Positions 51,790-63,930 of a DNA stretch of 64,000 bases are shown here, one piece after another. Made by a program: the position numbers and the translations under genes. The notes under the pieces were generated by a model that saw only the letters and a list, made by a program, of their open reading frames with translations, was not told where the DNA came from and made no database searches. Numbering within the stretch: the stretch's first letter is position 1; every line of letters starts with the position of its first letter. The stretch spans positions 794,501 to 858,500 of the forward strand of contig VZSE01001853.1 in the NCBI GenBank assembly GCA_013398275.1, written 5' to 3'. Source of the DNA: Promerops cafer (taxonomy: Eukaryota > Chordata > Aves > Passeriformes > Nectariniidae).

Positions 51790-51880
51790 TGGAAGATGAA
51801 GTTGAAGCTGAAAGGGTTCTCTTCTCATATGGATATGGTGCTAATGTTCCTACAACAGCCAAAAGACGACTAAAGCAAAG
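51790..51880 (+). CDS. PIBF1: PIBF1 internal exon, 91 nt, conserved GYGANVP segment
   Basis: The acceptor is TTTTTTGCAG and the donor is AAG|GTAAAA. TG completes methionine, followed by [18 protein letters not shown], then [11 protein letters not shown], and AG of a serine codon. The segment from [20 protein letters not shown] onward is identical to the human protein as I recall it (about residues 546-576). Its two glycines, tyrosines and proline break the coiled coil, so this exon encodes a conserved non-coiled linker flanked by helical rods, ending in a basic KRR patch. Such conservation in an otherwise more variable rod suggests a binding site; that is inference. Confidence 0.94.
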
Positions 51881-52527
51881 GTAAAAAAAAAGTACCTCAT
51901 GAATTTACTTGTTTGAGATAAACTGAATGAAGATTATATGCATTACGTTTTGTCTTAGAATCCAGCCAGTTTGATTAACATAAAGAGGTTTTTTAATGGC
52001 TTAAGTATACAGGAATAGATTGAGGACTAGGACCTGTTAATGTGGTTGATGCATATGAATGAGCATATACATATTTTTCTAGGTCATTTTAAAATATCTT
52101 CTCATTGACTTTCAGAAAGATTAATTATAATTGTGTAAAACTAAGCAGCTGTAAAAACAGATTAGTTACATTGTTTACATTTCTATAATAGGATATGCAT
52201 TATTAATAGCCTAAAAATCATTGTATTTAATAGTAAGAAAAACATATCTGTCAGGATATTGAGAAAGACAACAGTTCAGAGCATCACTATTTTATCTTCA
52301 CTAATACAAGATCTGATTCCACTTGCATTTTTTTTAGTTTGCTCTGGTTTCGCCAATTTGAAAACTTGATCAATAGACTAAAATGATGCATAGGTGAAAA
52401 ACACCTCTTGATCATAGTCATTTTGAGCTAATAAATTGATATTATGCATTGTCTTTAAGAAATAGTAGTGACATTTGAATGGCTCATTGAGAGTCTGTGT
52501 GTTGCAGCTATGACTCACTTCTCCCAC

Positions 52528-52670
52528 GCAACTAACAACGGGGTAAAAGGAAATGACCTCAGGCTTGCCAGGGGAGGTTCAGGTTTCAATTTCTTCACAG
52601 AAGTGGTTGTCAAGCTTTGGAATAGGGTGCCCAGGAAGGTGGTGGAGTCACCCATCCCTGGAAGGTGAGG
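52528..52670 (+). mobile_element. CR1 LINE fragment
   Basis: This is a CR1 segment from near the end of ORF2: AAAAGGAAATGACCTCAGGCTTGCCAGGGGAGGTTCAGG, then ATTTCTTCACAGAAGTGGTTGTCAAGC, GGGTGCCCAGGAAGGTGGTGGAGTCACCCATCCCTGGAAGG. It is truncated at both ends. Confidence 0.8.
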
Positions 52671-54315
52671 AGTGTGCAAAAAACCTACATAACTCTGTTG
52701 CACACTGGTTTAGAAAACTGTTGAGAGTTCTACAGCATCATTTCCTAAAGCTTCAGTTTATTCCTCTTTTGTCAATAGCTTGGGCACTTTTCTGAGTTTC
52801 CGCTTCAATCCTTCTTTTTCCTCACCTTATTAGATTCAGTTTAGATTATTTATGTATATAAAAACTCTGTTAAATTTCCTTTGAATGCTGAATCTGATGT
52901 TCAGGCCAGGATTTATGCTTGGAAGACACTTTCTGAGCTTAGAAGCGGTTCTATCAGAATGACTCATCTACTCCACTTTGTTCCAAAAGGCATTGACTAA
53001 TAAACTGACTTAATCCTTCATAATAGTGTTGGAGACTTCATAGACTTCCTTTATCTTTTAGAATTAAAAAGACTTAAAAAGCCATAAAAGACTGTGTATG
53101 GTTTACCTGCTGTTTTGATTCAAGGAAAACTGCCATGCAGATAATGTGTGTGATGCCTTTGGCTGCCAGAGTTCTTAAAAGCAAAGGCTCTGACAACATC
53201 CTCTATGTTTAGCGCCATTAAAGAAACACAGATAAATTTTCTGCTCTCTAGGATTGCTTAAGGAAAGAGAACCTATTACAAATGTGAATAATCTTCTTTC
53301 TGGAGTCCACTACCTGCTCTTTAATCCCAGACATATGGGATCCTAAATGAAGAGCTCTTTTGAGTTTACATCATGCACTTCAGTCTCTGAAAGTTTGTAC
53401 AAAACTGACCTTTTCAAGCAGTGTGGGGTCTATACCTCTTTGCCCACTTGTCAGAAACAACTCTTCCATTACTTCAGATGTAGGCATTGTACACCCACAG
53501 TACTAAATGAAGCATGCCTAGGAATACTCTGAAGCATCAGACTAAATGGCCTGTAGTAGCCCGTTGCCCTAAACAATTCTCAGTGTAGGTTAAGCTACAT
53601 GTGAACAACATATTGGCAATGATTTGCTTGCCCATGCTGACTTCTCAGCTATGCCTAGGAACTGCTTGGGAAGTGTTAATGAGAGAATGCAGAATGCTAC
53701 CAGGATCACTTTGGTGGTTTGCTAATAAGGAATTATCACATTCTTGAGCACTGCATAATTTTCTAGTATAGTTGGAATCAAATGTTTCCAGCATGTCTTT
53801 GCACATCAGTCCCTTTGTCTCTTTGCTTTCAATTCAAACTAGTCAAAAAACATACTGACAAGTATACTTGAAAGATGTACTGGTGTTATCCTTAAATATT
53901 TTCAAATTCGGGTGAAGTTCAGTGAATAGTTGTAGCTGGGAAAATTACGGTGGGCTGCATTCCTAAATTTCCCATGGGAACGTATCCAAGTTTTCACTTA
54001 CACTCTAATAGCTACTAGTCAAAGAAGTGGCTCCTTTCTCTTTTGTACTGGATGAGATTAGTGCATGAAAGTGTATGTTTATAAAACAGATGAATATTAA
54101 GACTTCTGCCAAATCCAGAAGTCTATTCCATTTTACTGAGGAAGAGATGGAGGTTATGACTGGTCAAATTTTCAGATAAACTTAGTACACTCATCTAGAT
54201 TTTTGCCCTCTTAAGCCTGAGCTGCAGGGTAAGTATACTCTCCCCATCAGTCTGCTTTAGACCACTTACCTCTCATGGATTCTGTATCATAGTCAGGAAC
54301 TAGTTGTGGAGTTAC

Positions 54316-54412
54316 TCAGGAACCACCTGGATGCAGTCCTGCACAACATGCTCTGGAGGTTGGACCAGAGGACCACTGTGGTCCCGTCCAACCTTGCCCA
54401 TTCTGTGATCAT
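54316..54412 (+). mobile_element. CR1 LINE 3' terminal fragment
   Basis: The segment reads CAGGAACCACCTGGATGCAGTCCTG, a GGAGGTTGGACCAGAGGACC block, then GTCCCGTCCAACCTTGCCCA and the terminal ATTCTGTGATC octamer-like end. This is the typical 3' end of a CR1 subfamily. The whole copy is only about 100 bases. Confidence 0.82.
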
Positions 54413-55145
54413 AAGAGTTTGGAAGACTAGGTTAGATGTCTGCTGGTAGACTCTGCAGTGCATATTGAATCTTCCCATTGCTGCCTATGGACCTGTGCTC
54501 TTGAATGGGTAATAAACTCTTTGATTCTGGACATGAAGCTTGCAAGAGGTTGAGGATCTAATTTTTTAACTAGGTTGTTTAAGTAGTTCAATAATCCTTT
54601 CTCTTCAGAGTTAATCTGTGACTCTACATTAAGAGTTTATTTAAAACAAAAACTGACAGTAACACTTAATTATTTAGCATATTAAATGTCAGACAAAACA
54701 ATCGTGCCTCTCTTTTGAAAGTGATAAAATACTACATTTTTCAGTGTTTTACTGCAAAACACATATTAATGAGCATTTTTAAACAATTATTTAAGTTAGA
54801 ATTAAAGTGAGTCTGTAAAGTGGCTAAAAAGTAAATAATCATAATTAAGGATTTTGACAGTATTTCTAGAGTTGTGTAGTATTGGACAAATTGAATATTA
54901 CTTTGAATAAAATATTACGATAGGATAACTGTGGGAATGTTATTTTAGTGCTGTTAAATTTTGTAATATTTTCACTGTTTTTCTGACTTTGACCATGCAG
55001 CATGTTTAACTATGTAGTTTATTTATGTTAATATTTAAGCATTGGTGAAAAATTAAGGCAATCAAGTCCTGAAGCATAAATGTGAGAATTTCTTTTGCCT
55101 ATTTTGGAAAAAAGATCAAGTTGAGCTTGCTTTTTATTGGCACAG

Positions 55146-55248
55146 TGTTCATTTGGCAAGAAGATTACTGCAGCTAGAAAAGCAAAACTCATTGCTTGTA
55201 AAAGATCTGGAACATCAGAAGGAACAAGTAACACAGATTTCACAAGAG
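55146..55248 (+). CDS. PIBF1: PIBF1 internal exon, 103 nt
   Basis: The acceptor is TTGGCACAG and the donor is GAG|GTAAAT. T completes serine, then 34 codons run VHLARRLLQLEKQNSLLVK to KEQVTQISQE, ending on a codon boundary. Human PIBF1 has VHLARRVLQLEKQNSLILK at about residues 577-610. The coiled coil resumes here after the GYGANVP linker. Confidence 0.94.
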
Positions 55249-57019
55249 GTAAATCATTATTACATAAAAATTCAAATATGTAGAAACATTGTGGAACAGC
55301 TGTTCATAAAAAGAAATATTTTCTAAACAGTGTTTTCTATCTATTTGATGTTAAAAAAAATGGCCTCATAATTAACCAAAACTCCATCATAGAAGTTTTC
55401 AAAGAAGTTTATATTGTATTTTGCAACTAAGACTGAAAGGGTGATTACTTTACAGGCTAAACAAGAATGTGAGCCAGACAGACAACGTTTTGAATTCTGA
55501 ACAGAAGAACAGCCAGCCAAGCTAGATTGTTCTGTTTGATACTTAACTGTTCAGTGAATGCATCGCTACTTCTTAAACAGCTCTTCTGTTAAATCACTTT
55601 GGAAGATATTTAACAAAACTCAGCCTGAAATATCCCAGAATTAGGCCAAACTAACTTTTTAAAAAATCTTCAAGATTGTCTTTTAATTTTTCTCACAGAA
55701 ATGAAAGGACAACTCGGTTTGCTATTAGATATTGCCACCATATGTCATTTGTAGGCTTACTATTTCAGGAATGTGGTTAACAATTTGATTTTTAAAGCCA
55801 CAGTAATTACAAACTTGAATTACTAAACCGAAGTACTTCACAGAGTGCAAATACTTGAATTTCTACATATTTTTAAATTACATTAATTTTACAAATTTAT
55901 ATGTGTATATATATGATTATATAGATTATTTCAGTGAAAGATACATGAACAGTAAAGTTTGTGTATTTTTTAAACAATACTATAATTTATTATGTATTCT
56001 TAGGTATATCATGGTAATTTCTATTTGACTAAAACATATTCTGTCAGGTTCTTACTTGGAAGACATCAGGAAATTGGTGAATCCATTGTTATGCCTGGTA
56101 TTCTTCCATATCACTATTCTTTATCTTAAATTTTTCTGTGTTTTGCTTCAATACATTCCTTACCCACAATAGTTTTATATTTGCTTCACTGATGAAAGAT
56201 TCCGTATCACTGACATTAGTTCAAATTCCTGCAACTTTCCACAGGAACATCTTCAGCTCATTTTTATCCTGCCATTAAATTTTTGATCTTTTACCATATA
56301 ATTGTATCGTTTAAATCACAATACAATCCAGTAGAAAGTTAAACATTGGTGTTTTGTGTTAAGTTCTAAAACTTCTCTTTGCTGTCTTTACGTAATTTTT
56401 TACTCTGAGCTGTTGTCTTTCTTGATTTTTTTTTTTTATTTAAGAACAAACCTGAGATCCTGTAGACTACAGCATGCTTCAGTAGCCCATTTTTACTCTT
56501 TCAACTGACAGTTTGTTCAGTCATTTAGGTGAAGTCTAGAGCATGGATAAAAAGCTGATGCAAAAGTGATTTTATCAGCTTTTGGGTTGAACTTGGCTCA
56601 AATACTGCTACTCTAAGTGCAGTATTTATGATACAACCTTTTCAGCTTTTTAAAGGAGGGAGGAAAAGACCTCAGTAAGTCAATAAGACCATAAACAGAG
56701 GCATTGACTCTACTTATTTTTTCTAATCAATGGAAGCTGTTACATTAAAACCATTGAAAATGCAGATTAGGGAAGTGTAGAGAGTGGTACCCTTATTGCA
56801 CTGAAAATAGAACACAATTAGAACAGAAAAGTGAGAAGAAAATGTTCTAGTTACCAGTTTGAAAGTGGTGTGTTTCCTTTTTTGTGTGTGTAGTAACAGG
56901 TTTGGAGTTTATATGCAGTTGGTAAAAAACAGTAATGTCCAATAATAATTCAGTAATAATCAGGTAATTGTGCTTTGTAAGTTTAAAAATTTGTACTAGT
57001 TACACCATTTTTTTTGCAG
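55249..57019 (+). other. PIBF1: PIBF1 intron, 1.8 kb
   Basis: This GT-AG intron has a TTTTTTTTGCAG acceptor. It is AT-rich, with no recognisable repeat or RNA gene. Confidence 0.88.
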
Positions 57020-57150
57020 CTTGACAGAGCAAATTCTTTGTTGAACCAAGCACAACAGCCATACAAATACCTCATTGAAACTGTGCAACAGAGAGATTCT
57101 CAAATAAGTCTACAGAAAGAACATATTACGCAACTTGAAAAAGATCTCAG
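57020..57150 (+). CDS. PIBF1: PIBF1 internal exon (last visible), 131 nt
   Basis: The acceptor is TTTTTTTTGCAG and the donor is CAG|GTAATT. Forty-three codons read [20 protein letters not shown] to EHITQLEKDL, then AG of a codon that continues in an exon not found before 64000. Human PIBF1 has [20 protein letters not shown] at about residues 611-654. About 100 C-terminal residues of the protein therefore lie beyond this point, more than 6.8 kb downstream. Confidence 0.93.
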
Positions 57151-60100
57151 GTAATTAAAATCACTGATTCTTGTTTTGATTTCTCTTAAACTGAAGGTAA
57201 AATCATTTATATTTTTATCATTAGGAAAAAAATTGTGCTATTGTCCACAAAGTTGAGATGTTAACACTCTGTCATTGACCAACTCCAGTCTTTGTGCTGG
57301 AACTGTAGCACTTGGTATTTCTCTCACAATGTCAGAAAAGGGTACTTTAGGTTTGGAAAAGCAGCTGTGACAGGTTTAAAGTGAGTTTGGAGTTGAGAAC
57401 AGCTCTCATGGAGTAGAGAAGAGTTCAGAAGAGTAAAAGGAAAGAATGACACACCAGTTGTACAGCAGTAAAAATCAAGAAAAAAAGTTGGAGAAAAATA
57501 AGAGTAGTCCACCAGTAAAGGGTATTTCAGCCATAATTAGAGCATATGCTCTCGTGGAGACTCTCTGATTTGCTGCTGTATGCATCTGTCAGAGCTCTCT
57601 GACCACTGAGCAGCTTCCCAGCATCAACTTGCCAGCAACTTCCCTAACATCTGACTCCCAGGTAAGCTGTTACAAACTAATATGTCCCTTGATTTTCAAG
57701 GAAGTTGATAGCCAAGTCCCACTGCTCTACAGAAGAATTAGCATTTTAAGTATTAGGTGTTTATGTGGTGTCTTGGTTTAGGAAAAATAAATGGTAACTA
57801 TTAGGAGACATTAATGTGCTTCTGTTATGAAGCAATTACATGAAAAATACAGGGTTTTCCACTAATCTCCTGAAGCAATTAAAATAAAAAAAAACAGGGT
57901 CCACCCTAGCTAATACTTAGTCTTACATACTGTCATACATATGTATCTATTCGGAGTGTTTTGATGGTTTGGGATAGTATCTGTTATCCCTTGAGGAATA
58001 CCTAAAAATGCTTATTATCCAAGCAAATCTATATATGAATCAATAAGTTTAAAATAAACTGAAATATTCATTCATACTTCCTGACAAGGTATTTTTCACT
58101 GGGCTTAACTTTGATTCAATAAGAATAGATCTTTATTTAATTCCATAATCAAGTGTTTTTAATTTTTTCCTAGACTTGTTACATTATAAGAAACACTTCA
58201 AAGATAAATTATATTTTTCCAGGAAATGAAAAATCCCAGTGTTCTCTATATACAGTGTCTTATTTCCATTTGTGAAAAATACCAAAGAATTTGCCACAAA
58301 TTTTTAGATTATTGTAATAATAATGGAATGGTTTCATTATTCACAAAGTAATCCAAAAGTCTTCCAAAAGGAAGATAGAAAGGGAGTAAATAGGCGAGGT
58401 CATTGCTGAAAGTGTATGTTTCATGCTTTAAAATCTAGAAGAACTTAAATGTGTTATTACCATTGATTTTCTTGAGTTAAATGGCTCATTGCCAATAATC
58501 TGTATGCTTAGATATTCTTAAATTTACCCTACAAATTAAGGTACCTGAATTAGAGACTTAGGTCAGCTTTCCTTAGTAGATCATGGAGGAAGTGACATCT
58601 CCAAAAAGTAATTCAGATTTTGGGTGGAGTGAGATATTTCCTATAGATGCCTATTACTCTCCACTAAATGTAAAGGAAATTTTTTTCATCTTGAAGGGCC
58701 TCAGGTTAAGAAAGAAAATGGATCTGCCCCACAGTGTGAGCATTCATTGTAAACATACGAGCAGTACTCTACTGAGGGGAGCTGGGGTGTGCTTACCATT
58801 AGTCTGTGTTTCTGTAAATGAAAGTGTGGCCTGACAAAAAATATTATAGCAAAAAAGTAACACTTGCTTTGCACTTCAAATATTTGGGTAAGTTTTTTTT
58901 TTCCTGTAGTTTCCAGTATTCCTTGTAAACTGAAAATAGCTTTTACTCCACTTTCACAAGTTTGCCTAGTTTCATAGGCCAGAGAAATTCTTGGGAACAG
59001 CCCAGTGTCTTAGGGTTTTTGGTGCATATTAGTAGTCCCTAATTTTGATATTCATAACTCCACATTTAAAACAAAGGTCCTAAATTGTTAGCTGGTATTC
59101 CCTGGCACACATGAGAAATCATAATCTGGGATAAAATTGATAATGTTGGTCCTTTGCTTTCCCGTAAGTGAAAGGAAGGTTTGAGGTAGGGATTTCTAAC
59201 CAGAGAACCATTACATTCAAGAAATTTTTTGTCATGAGGATAACCTTTTGGAATTTGCTGATGACAGTTTTAAATTAAAATATCCCTTAGGTGATTTCAG
59301 ATTACTCTTAGCTATTCTAGAACTGAATCAGAATGAGATTTAAGTAAATTAATGATAATCCCTACCAAATATATGCCAAGTGAAGCTCTGCTGGATCAAA
59401 AGATTTAGCCCACTATTCCTATCCCTCTTAGTTTATTAAACAGCATTTTGTTGGTTTGTGTGTGGCATATTTTTGAGAGGATGAGTTCAGAGAATTAATG
59501 CTCCTCAAGGAGACCCTTAAATTCTGCAGATAATGTTGGTGCTATTAGAAGAGTATTACTGAAAACACTAAACACGGTTTTTGAAGCCTGGTTTCTCTGT
59601 ATCTCAGAGCTAAAGGAAAATTTTAATACTTGTAAAACCATTTCAAAATGAAATTGTTCTTTCAACCATTACCTATGATTAATAGCTAATACTGCAATTC
59701 CGCAGCAGCCTTTAAACTGAGGTTTAATTTGTGCTACGGTTACACAAGGTACATTACTTTTTAAAATTTTAAGTACAATAATGCATTAGTTTTATTTCTA
59801 AACAGCATTTCACAAGAACCAGCTAAAGGAAAAATAGTGTTTGAATTCTTGTTTTCAGACAGACCTTCAAAAATACTAGCTATTTTTTTGATGCTTTTTT
59901 TTTTTAATTTCACATTTGAGTACCAGACTGGAGGCAAGTTAATGTAGTGTTGATATGCCTGCACCCTGAGAATCAAGACTGAATACTTAATTTGTCCTTC
60001 CAGCTGCTCCATGCTTGATCATAATTTTTCTTCTTCTTGTTTAGTATGCAGATTCAATGATGGAGGGTGTTCTTTTTGTTTTGTGTTTTTATCTCATCTG

Positions 60101-60649
60101 CTCATCAAGAGAGATGGTGCTGCATTATGTAAATCATGGATTCCCCAAGCAGAACAGGCACATCTGTGTTATTGGTGCCAGTGTTCTCTATCACTTCCCA
60201 CTTAACTTGAGTGTGGAGGGATCAGCAAGGACTTATTTGCAAGTGAATTTACTTTTTTAGTCTTAATCCATAATTGCCTTCTGTACACAGTGATCATGGC
60301 CAATAGTCTTTTTAGAACATACTCTTGGGATGATTAGGTTCCAGCAGATTTCCAGGATGATGAGTCAGTACTTTCTTGCAATCTATAAATGTTTTGCAGC
60401 AACCTGCAGCACTTTGTATTTCCATGTCTGTTGAGAAGTTTGTTGGTTGTACTGGGCGTGAGTTTGATTCTGTGATGAAACAGAATGTTGTTCAACAACA
60501 GATGTTGTTGAATCAGCACAAGAAGAAGACAAGCACGAGGAAGGCTATCTATGACAGAAATCTCATTTTAGATGTTCTTGGGCCATATCTTCATCAATTT
60601 TTTACAAAATGGCCTAAATTCACTTATATAATGGTCCCTTAATAGGCAA

Positions 60650-60850
60650 CAGATGTGTTCAGGATTCTTCACACTCGTAATTCTATTAAAGTGTCATTTC
60701 TGACAGCAGTTATTTCTGCAAGAGGAATCGGAAAGATTCAGGCAAATCATTTTGATATCATATTTTTGAAAAGTCCTGCAGACCCATCTAAGTCTCTTTC
60801 CAGCATGGTCTTCAAAGTTCACTTAAACTAGAGCAGCTTACCTGCCTTCA
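60650..60850 (+). pseudogene. Possible tyrosine-recombinase retroelement (DIRS-like) remnant
   Basis: One forward frame reads a stretch with VSFLTAVISARGIGKIQA, later SLSSMVFKVHLN, then LPAF after a stop. This order recalls the core of the recombinase of DIRS/Ngaro-type elements (hydrophobic helix, ITSARRxxEL-like motif, then FHxN and LPxF). Stops interrupt it. The similarity is judged by eye only and may be chance. Confidence 0.22.
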
Positions 60851-60975
60851 TCTTTAAGTGTCACACCTGTAGAGCTAAGGCTGTCTTTCAGAGCCTTCAT
60901 ATCAAAACATCTTTCTCACTTGGAAGGACTGTTGAAGTGGTGCTCAAGGTTGCCTGTGTCAGTAGCTGTCAGACT

Positions 60976-61091
60976 GAATCACAGAGTGGTTTGGATTGGA
61001 AGGAACCTTTAAAGATCATCTAGTTCTACCTCCCTGCCATGGGTAAGGACATCTTCCTCTAGATCAGGTTGCTCGAAGCCCCATTCAACTT
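60976..61091 (-). mobile_element. CR1 LINE 3' end, minus strand
   Basis: GAATCACAGAGTGGTTTGGA, TTGGAAGGAACCTTTAAAGATCATC, CCCTGCCATGGGTAAGGACATCTTCCTCTAGATCAGGTTGCTC and GAAGCCCCATTCAACTT are the inverted 3' end of an avian CR1. The element's 3' terminus is at the low-coordinate end. It is 5'-truncated at about 61091. Confidence 0.9.
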
Positions 61092-63599
61092 CTCACTGAA
61101 AGGAGAGAAACAGTCAGAATACTTACCAGACAGAGGTGAAGTCTAAAAGCAGAGCTGGAGATGCTTTGTTGGTTTGCTGAGAAGTGTGTCTGTTCTGGAC
61201 TTGTGGGTCTTTAGCCATACCTTCATAAGAGCTGCAAGAGCTGTTGTGGTTGGGGTAAATGCTTAGCTGGGCTGCTGCCATTGCTGTGATTTGCATGAAC
61301 AACTTAAGGACCCACTGCCAGGTTACTAAAGGTGTGCTGATACCGTTGCTGAGGTTCAAGTGTGAAGGCACAGGAGTATTACCACTCAAAGAGAAGGAGA
61401 GGTTGTTTAGGGTTATGGAGGCTCTGTCAGGGGTTGCCCATATACGGTGTTCACTCCCACTCTCATTCCCATCCTTTTAGGATTCTCCCAGGCAGGCCAT
61501 GGGCTGTGCTGGCACTGGGCCTCAAACAGAACTTGGCTCTGGGAGCAGAACACTTCTGAACTGAGCCATGCACCTGCAGATATGTTTCAGATACAAAAAC
61601 TTGGTCTTGAGTGACAGGGCATCTGCAGGATGAATTTATAGGTGGTCTGCATATCTCAAAATACTCTGTTAAGTAACTTCTTATTTATATTAGACCACAT
61701 AGCCCTCTCATTAATAAAAGTAAATAGTGATGGTTAATAAGAGCAGTGCTGTGTTTGAGGATGACTCCTTGCTGCAGAAATCTCTCTAGCATGCAGTTCT
61801 TTAGCCAGAAATGAAAACATCACATGTAGCACTCCTTTTGAAAAGAAATGCTTGTAACTATGTCATGCTGTGGGAAAACAAATCTCTGAGTTTCATTCTT
61901 ATGTGTGTAGTGAAGTAATTGTAGTTTTAGTACATAATTTTCTGCTAAAAACATCTAGGTTTATAAATAACTGGAGTTGTTAAAAGGACTTCATTCATAA
62001 GGAGAGGGTATTTATTTTAAATTCGGTTACTCAAATTTCTCAGTACCAATGGCTGGTTTTAAAAGAGGTTCACTTACCCAAAAGCACTACTCAAAAGCCT
62101 TAACTGTGTGGCAAATCCAGAAGCCATATAGGGATTTTGCTCACTAAGAAGCTTTGTACTGAAATGTTCCTTACCTAAACATTTTGGGTTCTCTAATTGC
62201 CATCCAAACATAAAGTTTGGCATAGAGTGTTAGATGAGTTTTTCCCGTCAAAGAATGGGCAATAAGCTTTTTATGAGAACATTACCATTCTGTGAAATAT
62301 GCACCATCTATTCCAATAGTACTGCAGCTTACCAGAGAAATGCTCGAAGCAAAATTTGTAGGAATATGTAATTTTTTATATATTTTCTGATCTGTAATAC
62401 AACTTTTAAAAAGTTGTTTGGGTTTGGTTTTTTTTTTTTTCACTGTTTGAAAAAGTAATTTTAATTTGGACACTTCATGGATAGGTTTTTAAGCCTCCTG
62501 CAACATTCCAATTAAAATCATTAAGCAATACTCTCCTAAATCTGTTTAAAAATCTGAGCTGTGATTACTTAGCTGCACAAGAGAGATCACTAATTTGTCA
62601 TGTATTCTCTCTTGTAAGGAACTTTTGTTTGCAAAACATCTTATACCTCCCTTTCTAAGTATGTGACTTAAGAACAAAATTTGACTAGACTAATAATTAG
62701 GTGCTGACTTTGAGCTATTCATCTGTAATTTGCAGACAAGGGATAGCTTCACTATATGGCTATATTATATATTCAGTTATATGTACAAAACCTTTATATA
62801 TACTATTTGTATTTGGTTTTTTGAATGGTAATACTGTAAATATAAAATACAAAAAAAAATTTCAATTTTGGACTATTCAACTTCATGCTGTAAGGGTAAA
62901 TTAACAGAAGGGCACAATCCATTTCTTAGAGCATCTGGAGTACACAGTTCACTGAAAAAGAAACATAATTTTTTTTTCAAACTGAATAGAAGTAAAAACA
63001 AAATCCAGTACTATATAAACCCATGTTTATTTTGTGTGTCCAGCATAAGCATATTATTCAGAATATCTAAGTATAGAAGCTTCTGAACAGGATAGTAACT
63101 AGTATATTTACACTTAAGCATTAAAATGGTTTAGTTGCCCAAATTGAAAAGAGTTTATAAGGCTGAAACTGGGAAATGTTAGTATCCATTCTCCAGAAAA
63201 ATCATGTTACCTAAAAATGTCTTACATGTGATATCCAAGCTACCTTGACTTTAGATCCTGAGTGAAACAAGACAAAACAAAATGCACATTGCTCTGAGCA
63301 ATGTGTACGCATATGACAAGTGGATTTTATGGTAAGCCTGCATTCCTGGTACCTGGATTCATACCTGGCTAGGCTTTAAAAGCATGATGGAATGAAACTG
63401 GATGTCCTCCCAGACAATTTGGTTTCTTCTGGAAAAGCACACAGAAAAAGCAGGACCTGCACTGCTTTTCAGTTAGTTCTCTAACCTGCACTTTTGGGGC
63501 CACAGTTTTATGACATCTCACAACGGGCACCTTCTCCACATTCAGGGTGAGGCCATCAGTGACCAGGACTGTGGAGCACATGGTCCCACCTCTTTAGAT

Positions 63600-63930
63600 A
63601 AAAGTTACAACCCTTGGGCTCCACTGTGAGAAGCTGGTTTGCCTAGACTCATAGATGGTGGTTTCAGAATCATAGCAAGACACTTGAGGCACTCTGTCAC
63701 CAAATGGAGCAGCTCATCCTTGCCTTCAGCTGTAGGTCTCCACCATACATGGCAAATCAAGTTATTTTGGTGATCCATGTGAAAGATAACCTTTAAAAAG
63801 ACTCCAGTGTCCAACCAGATCAATGAAGGGACCTTCTTATGTGGTGACAAATTGTCTAGTACCAACAGAAGGAGTAGGTTACTAGGATGTGGGGAGGGAA
63901 GGATGATCCTTCAACAGTTCTCACTTAGGT
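63600..63930 (-). pseudogene. Tigger/pogo-like DDE transposase remnant
   Basis: The minus-strand frame ending at the stop near 63605 reads NLLLLLVLDNLSPHKK, a short spacer, then LKVIFHMDHQNNLI, then a leucine-rich helix DELLHLVTECLKCLA. The LLLLDNxxxH motif followed about 20-25 residues later by VxFxxxxNxxxLI is the signature of the DDE domain in Tigger/pogo-family transposases, where the aspartate is the second catalytic residue. The usual proline-asparagine-threonine of the second motif is only partly kept (QNN for NTT). A stop follows at 63605, so the copy is decayed. No terminal inverted repeats were located, and no helix-turn-helix part is in view because the window ends at 64000. It could also be a retrocopy of a Tigger-derived host gene. 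Confidence 0.4.

Larger units (their letters stand above)
51881..55145 (+). other. PIBF1: PIBF1 intron, 3.3 kb
   Basis: This GT-AG intron ends in TTGGCACAG. It carries two plus-strand CR1 fragments (about 52.53-52.67 kb and 54.32-54.41 kb). The rest shows nothing recognisable. Confidence 0.85.
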
